This document shows, one piece after another, positions 1-7,690 of a stretch of DNA of 64,000 bases (the first letter of the stretch is position 1; each line of letters begins with the position of its first letter). Location: NCBI RefSeq assembly GCF_022095675.1, contig NZ_JAHYSG010000061.1:10201-74200 (forward strand). Direction: 5' to 3'. Position numbers and translations under genes: made by a program. This stretch comes from Dactylosporangium sp. AC04546. Lineage in GTDB: Bacteria > Actinomycetota > Actinomycetes > Mycobacteriales > Micromonosporaceae. Below the pieces are notes generated by a model. It saw nothing but the letters and a program-made list of their open reading frames with translations, made no database searches and had not been told where the DNA came from.

Positions 1-558
1 TTCGAGTACGACGCGAATTGGCGGACAAGAGCAACAGAGGAAGGCAACCATCTGATCCTGGCCCGCGATGATGCCGGTGCGCTGCTGAGCGATCCGAGCG
101 CCTGGGACACGGACGGCGACGGGGCAGGCGTCATGTTGTGTCAGTCGGACCGGGCCGACGGGTTGTCGTTCGACGCCTGGTTCGACAAGCTCGCGGGCCT
201 GCCGGACCACCTGATGTACAAGCAAACTCTGAGCGGGGCGTCCGACGGCACGGTCCGGCAGAAGCTGCCCGAGCCGGAGGAGCTTCGCAATGCGGGGTCG
301 TGGACCCAGGCCGTCGAACACGCCGCAACTGATGGCCTGCCCCTGCTCTGCCCGGTCAATCGGGACGCCGATCTCGTGTTCGACTGGGAACCGGCCGATG
401 GCGAGACTGCCGTCGGCGAGTCCATCGAAGACATCTTCTGCTTCGTCGAACGAGGCGATGTCGGGCGAGGACAACCGTTCCCGTTCGGACGTCACCGGCT
501 ATGGTGTCCCGGCTGTGGTGCGGAGCGGCACCTCGTCGTCACGCGCAAGCCGGACTGA
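1..558 (+). CDS. Hypothetical protein, 5'-truncated by the window edge
   Basis: Reading frame 1 is open from the first base to the TGA at 556-558, giving 185 visible residues. The start lies outside the window. An internal ATG at 133 is possible, but the upstream codons keep the same G/C-ending pattern, so the gene probably extends to the left. The protein is acidic and ends with WCPGCGAERH, a single CxxC that is too little for a complete zinc ribbon. No signal peptide or membrane segment is seen. I do not recognise the family. The next gene begins about 65 bp downstream in the same direction. Confidence 0.6.
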   Translation, partial: FEYDANWRTRATEEGNHLILARDDAGALLSDPSAWDTDGDGAGVMLCQSDRADGLSFDAWFDKLAGLPDHLMYKQTLSGASDGTVRQKLPEPEELRNAGSWTQAVEHAATDGLPLLCPVNRDADLVFDWEPADGETAVGESIEDIFCFVERGDVGRGQPFPFGRHRLWCPGCGAERHLVVTRKPD

Positions 559-622
559 GTGCCATCGCTGTCCTCTCCGGACGCGGTCGTGGGCACGGGC
601 GTCGGTGTGCTGTGCTCATCCC

Positions 623-1219
623 GTGGGTATGGATGTGCAGAGCCTCGCCGTGTCGCTCGATGCCGATCCGGTGCGGGCGATCCGTGCCGACCCCGAGTTG
701 TGGGCGTCGGCCAGCGAGCAGCCCCCGTTCTGTGCCGCGTGGGGCGACGAACCGCTGCCGGACATCAGCCAGGCTCTTCTGACCGCGGTGCCGGCCGGTG
801 CCGGCTGGGTCCGCCACTTCGAAGACCGTTCCTTCCAGCAGGCGGAGTACCTGCTCGACCCGATGGCATACCGCGCGGCTCGGACGTGGGAGGAGCGCGA
901 GCGGACGGTCGCCTACCGGATCATTGCCGGCGACCAGGCTTTCGCCGAGCACGCCACGAGCGGTCAGGGGTTTGCGTGGCGGTGCTCGACGACGGCGTTC
1001 CTGGCCACGGCGGTGGAGCGGATCGACGCGCTGGACGTTGCCGCGGTCCGTGCGGAGTTCTCCGTCGTCGAGATGGACCGTCTCGGGTTGTACAAGGTGG
1101 ACCGCGAGGAGGACGACGAACATGCCTTCGCTCGCGTACTGACCCAGCTGCGCGCGTTCGCCGAACACTGCCGCGCGGTCGTGACGCGCGATCTCGACCT
1201 GATCATCACCCTGTACTGA
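623..1219 (+). CDS. DUF1877 (YfbM-like) protein
   Basis: This is a 198-aa cytoplasmic protein of the YfbM/DUF1877 family, whose biochemical role is unknown. The C-terminal half matches the family pattern seen in E. coli YfbM: a helix reading ATAVERIDALDVAAVRAEFS, then a Glu/Asp-rich stretch, then a closing strand DLDLIITLY. I chose the GTG at 623 over the ATG at 629 because it gives an N-terminus beginning Met-Gly-Met, as is usual in the family. No Shine-Dalgarno sequence is visible, so the transcript may be leaderless. The stop lies 2 bp from the end of the convergent membrane-protein gene. The family call is from memory of the pattern. Confidence 0.7.
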   Translation: MGMDVQSLAVSLDADPVRAIRADPELWASASEQPPFCAAWGDEPLPDISQALLTAVPAGAGWVRHFEDRSFQQAEYLLDPMAYRAARTWEERERTVAYRIIAGDQAFAEHATSGQGFAWRCSTTAFLATAVERIDALDVAAVRAEFSVVEMDRLGLYKVDREEDDEHAFARVLTQLRAFAEHCRAVVTRDLDLIITLY

Positions 1220-1221
1220 GG

Positions 1222-1671
1222 TCAGTGGCGCTGCAGGCGTGGCGCCACGAACGCGTAGACCCCGCCGAGCAGCAGGCCGTACATGAGATGGCCCATCAGG
1301 CCCTGCCAGGCGGTGGCATTGAAGATGAACACCTCCGTGCCGAGCCTGACCGGCATGAGCAGCAGCGTCCCGAGCACCCACCACACGGCGGCGTAGCCCA
1401 TGCCGATCATGGCCGACGTGACCGGGCTGGTGGCCCAGCGGGCGAACAGGATCGCAAACGTGGTGCCGATGAACGCCGAAATGGCCAGGTGCACCAGCCA
1501 CCCGAGGACCGCCGAGGTGCTGCCGACGAGCATGGCCACGATCGTGATCATGCCCATCATCTGCATCAGAACGCCGAACATGATTCCGCCGACGAGCCCG
1601 CCAGCGGCCCCTGCCGCGATTCGGGCTGGCAGCGTGGCGGCCGTGGTGGGTGGGACGGGCACTGTCGTCAC
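1222..1671 (-). CDS. Small four-helix membrane protein
   Basis: This 149-aa protein has about four hydrophobic segments separated by short loops, at roughly residues 17-38, 41-75, 85-108 and 122-142. A Gly-rich first helix (AAGAAGGLVGGIMFGVLMQM) suggests close helix packing. It starts with GTG at 1671, preceded by AGGAGG seven bases upstream, a strong ribosome site. It has no catalytic motif and no family I can name. A 31-codon frame ends inside the ribosome-binding site (see the small-ORF entry). It converges on the DUF1877 gene with 2 bp between the stops. Confidence 0.7.
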   Translation of the reverse strand: MTTVPVPPTTAATLPARIAAGAAGGLVGGIMFGVLMQMMGMITIVAMLVGSTSAVLGWLVHLAISAFIGTTFAILFARWATSPVTSAMIGMGYAAVWWVLGTLLLMPVRLGTEVFIFNATAWQGLMGHLMYGLLLGGVYAFVAPRLQRH

Positions 1672-1674
1672 GGT

Positions 1675-1770
1675 TCATCCTCCTTCCGCCTGGTATCTCG
1701 CCGACCGTAAAGCCGATCCGTGGATCAGATCCTCGGTGACCGCGTACACGCTTCGGTAGTTCACCCTCAC
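1675..1770 (-). CDS. Possible 31-aa leader ORF before the membrane protein
   Basis: A GTG-started frame of 31 codons ends in a TGA that overlaps the AGGAGGATGA ribosome site of the downstream membrane-protein gene. That geometry would allow translational coupling. The peptide, beginning VRVNYRSVYAVTED, matches nothing I know, and codon bias is not informative at this length. It may be chance. Confidence 0.2.
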   Translation of the reverse strand: MRVNYRSVYAVTEDLIHGSALRSARYQAEGG

Positions 1771-1907
1771 GATCGGTGCCTCATCCGGGTGACCGACGCC
1801 ACCGGGCGCCGGCGCGGTGCGATGGCCAACTCCGGGTTGATCCGGCCGGCTAGGTTTCGGGTGTGCCGGCGGTAAGCCCGGAGGGCTCAGCGTTGCAGTC
1901 CGCGGCG

Positions 1908-3500
1908 TTACCCCCAGGCGCGCTCCAGGGCGAGCGCGAGGCGCCAGCGCCACTGCTCGGCGGTACCGCCGGACCAGGGATATTCGTCCGTGAAGTTGGG
2001 CCAGTCGACGGTCAGCGCCAGCACGCTCTCAGCGCAGAAGGTGTCGGCCTCGGCACCCAGCTCGGGGCGCAGCAGGTCGCGGACGAAGTGCAGGTCGGGT
2101 GCTGCGAGTTCGGCCAGCAGCGCCGCGTCGTAGAGGTCCTTGCCCTGGGGGTACGTGTCGGTGGCCAACCACAGCAGCTTCCACGCCAGGGCGAGTTCGG
2201 GCGGCGCGGCCTGCACCGGCCGGTCGATGCCGGGCAGCGTGATCGGCTCGGGCGGCAGCGGCAGCGGCTCGCCGAATACCACGTCGATCTGGATGCTGCC
2301 GCCGGGGCCGCCGTCGCCGGTGGTGAACGGTACGGCGAGGCGGCGGCCGTCGGCGCGCTCGTAGGTCCAGATCTCCGCATGGACGACGCGGTCGGGGCGC
2401 AGGCCGGCGCCGGGGTCGGCGGCGAGCGCGTCGGTGATGCCGTCGAGCAGCTCCCGCGCCTGGTCGCTGCCGCTCGTGATGGTGTGCGGGGTGACGACGA
2501 AGTCGAGGTCGCCGGGGTCGCGCGCGGCGTCGCCGACCCACGCGGACATCGTGACGCTGCCGCGCAGCACGAGGTGGCCGGCCCAGCGGCTGCGGGCGAT
2601 CGCGCCGAGGGCGTGTTCGAGGGCGGCGCGGCGGGCCTGCCGCCACCGCCGGCCGGTGCCCTCGTCGGCGAAGGCGGGCTCACCGGCCCGGTATGCGTTC
2701 TGGTACTGCCGCATGGCCGGGTCGAACGCCGCCGTCTGCCGCACCGACCCGACGTCCGGCACCGGCAGGTAGGTGGGCGGGTATTGCGGGGAGCCGGCCG
2801 GCGCGGCGCGCATCGTTGCCTCGCGGGTCTCGTTGCGCCAGGACTCGGGCTCGCGGGTGATCCAGCCACGGTCGTAGCCAAGATTGGAGTCTTCGACGAC
2901 GTACTCCTGCTCGACCTTGACCACGTCGAGGCCCGCGTCGCGGAGCGCGGCGGTGAGCCGCTCGAGCCGCTGCGTCGCGGTGTCCAGCCCGACGTGGTGG
3001 CAGCGCTGGGTAAGGAACCGCTCCTGCCCGCCACCGTCGTGGCGGCGCCGCGCGTTGCGCGACAGGCGGGCGTCGTGAGCCGCGCCGATTTCGGCCGCCG
3101 TTTGCATGGCGGCGACCGGGGCGGCCGGCAGGGCAAGCTTCACGTGGTGCTCGAAGTAGCGCCCCGCCGGCTCCGCGGCGGCCTCGTCGTCGGTCTGCGG
3201 CAGCCCGTCGCACCACGGCGCCGCCTCGATCTTCAGCCGGGCCGGGACGAGCCCGCGCTTGAGCAGCCGCTCCCGCCACTCGGCGGCCGTCTTCCGTGCC
3301 TGGGCGAGGGTGCCGTGCGTGGACAGGGTGAGCATCGGCTGGGACGGAAACCGGCCGCGGTCCAGGACGATGTGCAGGAACTTGACATCGTGCTGCTCGG
3401 CGAACCGGGCGAGGTCCGTGCCGTGGCGCGCCTCGACGGTCACGTGGATCTCGAACGTCCCGGTGATCTCGGCCACCGGGGAAGCGTAGCGGGCGTTCAC
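1908..3500 (-). CDS. Fusion: duplicated FEIHVTV-type domain plus AbiEii-like nucleotidyltransferase
   Basis: The protein is 530 aa. The N-terminal ~230 residues contain two similar halves, one opening with GTFEIHVTV and one with RYFEHHVKLAL, each followed by a basic helical stretch. I do not recognise this domain. The C-terminal ~270 residues look like an AbiEii/AbiGii (DUF1814) nucleotidyltransferase: LVLRGSVTMSAW, then DPGDLDFVV, then IQIDVVFGEP. These correspond to the glycine/serine loop and the metal-binding Asp-x-Asp plus third Asp of the fold. AbiEii proteins are toxins of type IV toxin-antitoxin systems, but no AbiEi-like antitoxin gene lies next to it. The start is GTG 3500, with GTG 3476 as an alternative; neither has a clear ribosome site. 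Confidence 0.65.
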   Translation of the reverse strand: MNARYASPVAEITGTFEIHVTVEARHGTDLARFAEQHDVKFLHIVLDRGRFPSQPMLTLSTHGTLAQARKTAAEWRERLLKRGLVPARLKIEAAPWCDGLPQTDDEAAAEPAGRYFEHHVKLALPAAPVAAMQTAAEIGAAHDARLSRNARRRHDGGGQERFLTQRCHHVGLDTATQRLERLTAALRDAGLDVVKVEQEYVVEDSNLGYDRGWITREPESWRNETREATMRAAPAGSPQYPPTYLPVPDVGSVRQTAAFDPAMRQYQNAYRAGEPAFADEGTGRRWRQARRAALEHALGAIARSRWAGHLVLRGSVTMSAWVGDAARDPGDLDFVVTPHTITSGSDQARELLDGITDALAADPGAGLRPDRVVHAEIWTYERADGRRLAVPFTTGDGGPGGSIQIDVVFGEPLPLPPEPITLPGIDRPVQAAPPELALAWKLLWLATDTYPQGKDLYDAALLAELAAPDLHFVRDLLRPELGAEADTFCAESVLALTVDWPNFTDEYPWSGGTAEQWRWRLALALERAWG

Positions 3501-3615
3501 GACGCCGCTGGCGCGTGGCGGTTCGTCCTGGGGTCGGGCCGTTCGACTCGCGGGAGCGGTTGAAGGCGCTAGTCACCGTTCGCAGTGGGCTTCTTCGCGT
3601 ACCCGCTCAGATCGG

Positions 3616-4197
3616 TCAACGGCGCACCCGATAGCGCAGGTGAAGCACCCGGTTGCCCTGAATCACCACGTCAGGATCCTCCAACAGGTGCTGCGCGTGG
3701 ACCGAACCGAAGTAGCGCTTGCCGGACCCGAACACGACGGGTACGACGTCCATGCGCACCTCGTCGATCAGGCCCGCGGCAAGCACCTGGCCACCGACGT
3801 CGCCAGCGGCGACCTCGACGATGCGGTCACCCGCAAGCTCCTGCGCCTTGGCCATGGCTGCCTCGACGCCATCGACGAAGTGAAACGGCGCCTCGGGGTC
3901 CCAGCCCTCGGGCGCCGGCCGGTGCGTCACGACAACCACGTGGTCGATCCCGCCCGGAGGCTTCCCGTCCCAGCCGTCCGTCATGTCGAAGACGTGGCGG
4001 CCGGCGATTGTCACCCCGATCTGGTCCCAGTACGGCCGGACGTAGTCGTAGGACGTCTGCGACACCTTCAAGACGCCGCCCTCGTCCAACGGGACGTCAC
4101 CGCTGAGCAACCAGTCGAACAACGGTCCGGGCTGGTCATTCTCGTCCGCGACAAAGCCGTCTACCGATACCGAGCTGTACATGACTACTTTGCCCAC
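3616..4197 (-). CDS. Dihydrofolate reductase family (RibD C-terminal-like) protein
   Basis: This is a 193-aa protein with the RibD_C/DHFR-like fold. It opens with VMYSSVSVDGFVA, and continues with a strand-helix containing VTIAGRHVFDMTDGW, a middle EVAAGDVGGQVLAAGLIDEV and a closing PVVFGSGKRYFG. The family includes NADPH-dependent reductases acting on riboflavin precursors or pteridines, and many standalone members have no assigned substrate. GTG at 4197 is chosen because GAGGAG lies six bases upstream and the methionine-rich opening strand follows directly. A perfect 24-bp palindrome sits immediately upstream of the ribosome site. The AraC gene upstream on the same strand, 65 bp away, may regulate it or be co-transcribed. 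Confidence 0.85.
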   Translation of the reverse strand: MGKVVMYSSVSVDGFVADENDQPGPLFDWLLSGDVPLDEGGVLKVSQTSYDYVRPYWDQIGVTIAGRHVFDMTDGWDGKPPGGIDHVVVVTHRPAPEGWDPEAPFHFVDGVEAAMAKAQELAGDRIVEVAAGDVGGQVLAAGLIDEVRMDVVPVVFGSGKRYFGSVHAQHLLEDPDVVIQGNRVLHLRYRVRR

Positions 4198-4208
4198 GGG
4201 GCTCTCCT

Positions 4209-4232
4209 CTACTTTGGGGCACCCCAAAGTAG
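4209..4232 (-). promoter_or_regulatory. 24-bp perfect palindrome, likely operator
   Basis: The arms CTACTTTGGGG and CCCCAAAGTAG are separated by two bases. The site sits between the AraC gene and the ribosome site of the RibD/DHFR-like gene, only 12 bp upstream of its start codon. Perfect dyads of this length so close to a start are usually repressor operators. The cognate regulator is not known. The stem is too close to the coding start, and lacks a T-run, to be an ordinary terminator. Confidence 0.55.
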
Positions 4233-4262
4233 CGTGTCGTGAGCTGAAGCTCTTGTAAGAAA

Positions 4263-5108
4263 TCAATCGGCCGGCAGCGGCCAGCTGTCCAGCGCGTGGC
4301 CGGGATGTTCGCGCAGGAACCGCCGCCGGACTTCGATGTACCGGGTCGGTGTGAGCCCGGTGAACGTCCGGAACTCGTGGCCGAAGTGGGCCTGGTCGAA
4401 GTAGCCTGCGCCAACGGCGAGCTCGCCCCAGTCGATCGGTTCGGCGGGGTTGATCGCGAGCACGGTGGCGGCGAAGCGGTGGGAGCGGGCCAGCCGCTTC
4501 GGCGTGACGCCGATGATGTCCTTGAACCGCTGTGCCAGATGAGTGTTGCTGACACCGGCTGCCTCGCTCAGGTCGCCGACCGGCACCGCCCCGTTGGTCG
4601 CCGCGATGACGCTGCTCGTATGACGGACCAGCGCCAGGCCGGGTGTCTCGCACAGCCGTCGCATGAATTCCTCTTCGAGCAGCGTCAGCATCTCGTGCGG
4701 TCCGTCCGCCGTGGCCAGCCGGTCTCGCAGCTCAGCAATGGCGGGCCGGCCCCAAACCTGCTCTACCGTCACCGGCCGGTCACACAGCTCGGCCGCGGGC
4801 ATCGGCAGGAACGGCGCCAGCCCCCACGGCTTGAAGTGCACGCCGACGGACCGGGTAGGGAGTGGGTAGCCGAAGTCCCACGCGCGGGTGGGCATGGTGA
4901 CCACGCAGCCGTCGGCGTACTCGGCCGTCTCAATGTCGGTGCCGCCGCGGATGCGGAACGGCGCCCCGAGGTTGACGATGAGCAATGCCGCCGGCGACGG
5001 CGGCAGCGTCAGCCGGGCGTACGGCGGCGCACCCTTCAGGTAGTAGAGGTCGTCGATCAGCCCGTCCAGCGGCGGTCGCGGCACTCTGGACACGTACTCC
5101 ACGCCCAC
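4263..5108 (-). CDS. AraC-family transcriptional regulator
   Basis: The protein is 281 aa. Residues about 1-150 form a sensor domain of the kind often found before AraC DNA-binding domains, with a cupin-like stretch PSPAALLIVNLGAPFRI. The last ~100 residues carry two helix-turn-helix motifs: VGDLSEAAGVSNTHLAQRFK, and the second with the family signature AVGAGYFDQAHFGHEFRTFT followed by GLTPTRY. It lies 65 bp upstream of the RibD/DHFR-like gene on the same strand, with the 24-bp palindrome between them, so it may control that gene. The inducer is unknown. Confidence 0.88.
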   Translation of the reverse strand: MGVEYVSRVPRPPLDGLIDDLYYLKGAPPYARLTLPPSPAALLIVNLGAPFRIRGGTDIETAEYADGCVVTMPTRAWDFGYPLPTRSVGVHFKPWGLAPFLPMPAAELCDRPVTVEQVWGRPAIAELRDRLATADGPHEMLTLLEEEFMRRLCETPGLALVRHTSSVIAATNGAVPVGDLSEAAGVSNTHLAQRFKDIIGVTPKRLARSHRFAATVLAINPAEPIDWGELAVGAGYFDQAHFGHEFRTFTGLTPTRYIEVRRRFLREHPGHALDSWPLPAD

Positions 5109-5425
5109 AACGGTATCGCCGACGCCCCGCCGGCATCGCGCGCCGGGATGGTCCGGCCGCCCTGCTCAGCCTGCTGTAGCGGTTCAAACCCATTGCTGCG
5201 CAAGGCGCATCCGTTCACGAGCGTTCGCCAGCGTCCGCTGTCATCCGTTCCGATGACCCCTCGGTTTGGGGCGAGTGAGACGAAGGCTAAGCCTCCTGGC
5301 TCGGTTCCTTGCCGCCTCGCCACACTTCCAATTGTCTTGCCGAACGCTAATGCTGGGCCGACGCCTGGCCGGCGCCCAATTCACCGTGAACACCCGCGAG
5401 CAATTCGTGATCCGGACGGCGAGCC
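5109..5425. other. Gene-free stretch
   Basis: This 317-bp region separates the AraC gene from the Imm1-like gene. I see no open frame with gene-like codon usage, no convincing hairpin and no repeat. It should contain the promoter of the AraC gene on the minus strand. Confidence 0.5.
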
Positions 5426-5935
5426 TCAGTCAGCGTCAAGTCGAACTCCGTCCAACCCCCCGCGCACCCAGTTGATCAACTCCGGACGGTCGCCGGTTCC
5501 TACACGGCAGAACTCTTCGACGACCTCGCGCACCTTCGCCACCGGCAACGCATTTCTTCGATCGTGGAAGGCGCTTTCACCCGGATCTGCGACAACCCTG
5601 GGATCGAAGACGGGAGGGCTCGGATTGTCTGACATCCAGATATGCCGCCGAACCTCCGACGGAGCAGGGTGCGTTGCTCGCACGCACCAGATGAGGGCGC
5701 CGAAACCGGTGTCGTTGTTGACGGCAACCAGCAACAAATTGTCCGGAACATCAGTGAAATTGCCATGGAACTTGTCTGAAATCATGAAGGACGCATTATC
5801 GCCGGGCGCCCAATGGCGGCCGTCGACCAAGCGCTCCGACCTGATCGACCGGAAAATCATGGCAATCAGGGCGTGAATCTCATCAGGAGATTGGGCATGA
5901 TGCCACTCGAAGTCGAACTTAACATTGACAACCAT
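5426..5935 (-). CDS. Probable Imm1-family immunity protein (orphan)
   Basis: This 169-aa soluble protein has the C-terminal pattern typical of actinobacterial Imm1 immunity proteins: FDPRVVADPGE, then AKVREVVEEFCRVGTGDRPE and a closing WVRGGLDG stretch. Imm1 proteins neutralise polymorphic toxins, often nucleic-acid deaminases, that are delivered between cells. ATG 5935 is preferred because GGAG lies just upstream; a longer frame runs to 5980. No toxin gene is adjacent, so it would be an orphan antidote. Its AT content is slightly higher than that of its neighbours, consistent with transfer, and it sits next to a tRNA gene. The family name is from memory of the motif. Confidence 0.55.
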   Translation of the reverse strand: MVVNVKFDFEWHHAQSPDEIHALIAMIFRSIRSERLVDGRHWAPGDNASFMISDKFHGNFTDVPDNLLLVAVNNDTGFGALIWCVRATHPAPSEVRRHIWMSDNPSPPVFDPRVVADPGESAFHDRRNALPVAKVREVVEEFCRVGTGDRPELINWVRGGLDGVRLDAD

Positions 5936-6144
5936 CTCGCTCCGGTGCTTGGGTTGGCTTGCAATCGCCGACAGCCGCAATCATTGTCTACCGCGAAGAG
6001 GTGCGGCCGCCCTATGCACGTGACGGGTCGAGTTGAAGCGATACCGTCCTTGTGTTCACATCCGCGCTCGGAACGGAGATCGCGATCGGCACGACGCCGG
6101 GTCGGATGCGAGTGCAGCGAGCACGGCCGCGCGAAGCGCGGCAA

Positions 6145-6171
6145 GGGGGGTGCGGGGTGGCGAAGCCCCCC
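6145..6171. repeat. G-rich stem-loop repeat, copy A
   Basis: GGGGGG and CCCCCC flank a TGCGGGGTGGCGAAG core. On the opposite strand, two closely similar units occur at 39576-39727 (GGGGGG, TGTGGGGTGGGAA, CCCCCC). This looks like a dispersed intergenic element able to form a hairpin, here downstream of the tRNA transcript. Confidence 0.5.
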
Positions 6172-6221
6172 GCCTGGAGCGAGCGAAGCGAGCGCGAGGA
6201 ACACCACGAGCTGGAAGCGAA

Positions 6222-6255
6222 TCAGGCGCAGCCTGCATGAGCAGACTGCGCCTGA
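6222..6255 (-). terminator. Stem-loop downstream of tRNA-Val
   Basis: A perfect 10-bp stem, TCAGGCGCAG with CTGCGCCTGA, encloses a 14-base loop that can itself pair CTGC with GCAG. It starts 5 bp beyond the 3' end of the tRNA in the direction of transcription. The flanking sequence in that direction is TTCGCTT rather than a T-run, as is common in high-GC actinomycetes. Confidence 0.55.
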
Positions 6256-6260
6256 GCTCG

Positions 6261-6332
6261 TGGGCGATACTGGGATCGAACCAGTGACCTCTTCGGTGTG
6301 AACGAAGCGCGCTCCCGCTGCGCCAATCGCCC
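6261..6332 (-). tRNA. tRNA-Val (anticodon CAC)
   Basis: Read on the minus strand, the acceptor stem GGGCGAT pairs perfectly with ATCGCCC, followed by the discriminator A at 6261. The D arm contains the GCGC/GCGC pairing. The anticodon stem CTTCG/CGAAG holds the seven-base loop TTCACAC with CAC at positions 34-36. The T arm is CTGGTTCGATCCCAG. The mature 72-nt body lacks an encoded CCA. All canonical features are present, so this is a firm call. Confidence 0.95.
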
Positions 6333-6406
6333 GCGTGCTCGGAACTCTACCCGATGCGTTGACCGGTGCGCACCCCGGGGGCCTCGTCAAGGGTACGCTC
6401 GCCCCC

Positions 6407-6742
6407 GTGGAGCTTCCACATCGGCACGTGTGCTGGGCCTACGACGAGCCCGAGGGGTTTCTTGCGCGGGCCCGGGAGCGGGTTGCCGAAGGTGTCGCCG
6501 CCGGGAACCGGGTCTGGTACGTGCCCGGCGGGACCGTTGCGGGGCTCGACGGGGCGCAGGTCGTGCCCGCCGGTGAGGCCTACCCGGGGGTCTTCGATGT
6601 CTACCGGGAGGCCACCGAGCGGGCGTACATGCGCGGGGCGCCGTTGACCGCTTTGTGTGCGTATGACCGCAAAAGTCTGGCCGGTGGGGCCGCCAAGCGG
6701 ATCGTCGAGCTGCTCGACCTGCGGCGGGTGCTGGCCGGATGA
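6407..6742 (+). CDS. Short MEDS-domain protein
   Basis: This 111-aa protein corresponds to part of a MEDS (DcmR-like sensory) domain: HVCWAYDEPEGFLARARE, then VWYVPGG and PLTALCAYDRK near the end. MEDS domains are proposed small-molecule sensors. The GTG at 6407 is preferred to an in-frame start at 6335, because the earlier one would begin 2 bp from the tRNA gene and read through its promoter, and because family members begin just before the HVCWAYDE block. Its stop overlaps the start of the next MEDS gene by four bases (ATGA), so the two are translationally coupled. It probably acts with that neighbour. Confidence 0.75.
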   Translation: MELPHRHVCWAYDEPEGFLARARERVAEGVAAGNRVWYVPGGTVAGLDGAQVVPAGEAYPGVFDVYREATERAYMRGAPLTALCAYDRKSLAGGAAKRIVELLDLRRVLAG

Positions 6743-7683
6743 GGACCGGGGCCGCCGCGGGGCACACGGGGTACTTCCATGAGGCCGTCGTGTACGACAG
6801 CGACGCCGACCTGCTCGCCGTCGCCGTGCCGTTCGTGCTGGACGGGGTCGCCGCCGGGGAGCCGACCGTGATCGCGTTCGGGGCGCGCACGGCCGGGCTC
6901 GTGCGGGACGCCGTCGGCACGGCAGGCGTCGACTTCCTCACCGGCGGGACCGCGTACGGGCGGCCGGCCGGGGCCATCCGGGCCTACCGGCAGCTGCTGG
7001 CCGGGCACGTCGCCGGCGGGGCCACGCAGATCCGGCTGCTCGGCGAGTTGCCCGAGGCGGTGTTCGGCCGCACCTGGGACTGGTGGGCCCGCTACGAGGC
7101 GACCGTCAACCACGCCTACGACGAGTTCCCGCTCTGGAGCCTGTGCGCGTACGACGCGCGGCTCGCCCCGCGGGCCGTGATCGACGACGTCGAGCGCACC
7201 CACCCGCGGCTGGCGACGACCGACGGGCGGCACCTGGACAGCGGGCTGTTCGTCGACCCGGTCGGCTACCTGCGCACACCGCGGGAGGACGAGGACGACC
7301 CGCTCCAGCGGCGGCACCCGGACATCGCGCACGAGAACCCCAGCCCCGCCGCCGCGCGGCAGGCGGTGCGGGCCGTCGCCGGCGGGCAGGGGTTCCGCGA
7401 GGAGCAGCTGGAGGGGCTGGTCATCGCGGTGAGCGAGGTGGTCACGAACGCGCTGCGGCACGGCCGGCCGCCGGTCGGGCTGCGGGTCTGGGGCGGCGGC
7501 GGCCGGGTCGTGGTCCAGGTCACCGATCGCGGCGACGGGCCCGACAACCCCTACGCGGGCCTGCTGCCGAGCACCCAGCAGCAGATCGGCGGCCTCGGGC
7601 TGTGGATCACGTACCAGTCGTGCGACCACGTCCGCGCCAGCCGCACTCCGGAGGGGTTCGCGGTGACGCTGACAGTAGGCTGA
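6739..7683 (+). CDS. MEDS sensor fused to RsbW-like ATPase (anti-sigma type)
   Basis: The protein is 314 aa. Residues about 10-180 form a MEDS domain (GYFHEAVVYDSDADLLAVA, then PLWSLCAYDARL). Residues about 195-314 are a HATPase_c_2 domain of the RsbW anti-sigma type, with the N box SEVVTNALRHG, then VTDRGDGPDNP and GGLGLWI. Such fusions sense a ligand and may phosphorylate or sequester an antagonist or sigma factor. It overlaps the short MEDS gene by 4 bp. The methyltransferase gene follows after 7 bp, so the three may form one transcript. The STAS and sigma genes at 32.9-35.7 kb are possible but unproven partners. Confidence 0.85.
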   Translation: MRTGAAAGHTGYFHEAVVYDSDADLLAVAVPFVLDGVAAGEPTVIAFGARTAGLVRDAVGTAGVDFLTGGTAYGRPAGAIRAYRQLLAGHVAGGATQIRLLGELPEAVFGRTWDWWARYEATVNHAYDEFPLWSLCAYDARLAPRAVIDDVERTHPRLATTDGRHLDSGLFVDPVGYLRTPREDEDDPLQRRHPDIAHENPSPAAARQAVRAVAGGQGFREEQLEGLVIAVSEVVTNALRHGRPPVGLRVWGGGGRVVVQVTDRGDGPDNPYAGLLPSTQQQIGGLGLWITYQSCDHVRASRTPEGFAVTLTVG

Positions 7684-7690
7684 GACTCCT

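Larger units (their letters stand above)
5936..6260. other. Intergenic region 3' of tRNA-Val
   Basis: No gene is seen. The stretch holds two stem-loops lying downstream of the tRNA gene (listed separately) and a run of short degenerate repeats such as GCGAAGCGCGG and GCGAGCGAAGCGAGCGCG. The part next to 5936 should contain the promoter of the Imm1-like gene. Confidence 0.5.

Noticed and set aside
496..558. WCPGCG at the end of the first gene as a zinc ribbon
   Set aside because: There is only one CxxC and no second pair, so a zinc-binding domain cannot be supported.
2800..3500. Two His-containing repeats of the AbiEii fusion as a 2H phosphoesterase
   Set aside because: The required HxT/S signature is seen only loosely in the first repeat and not in the second.
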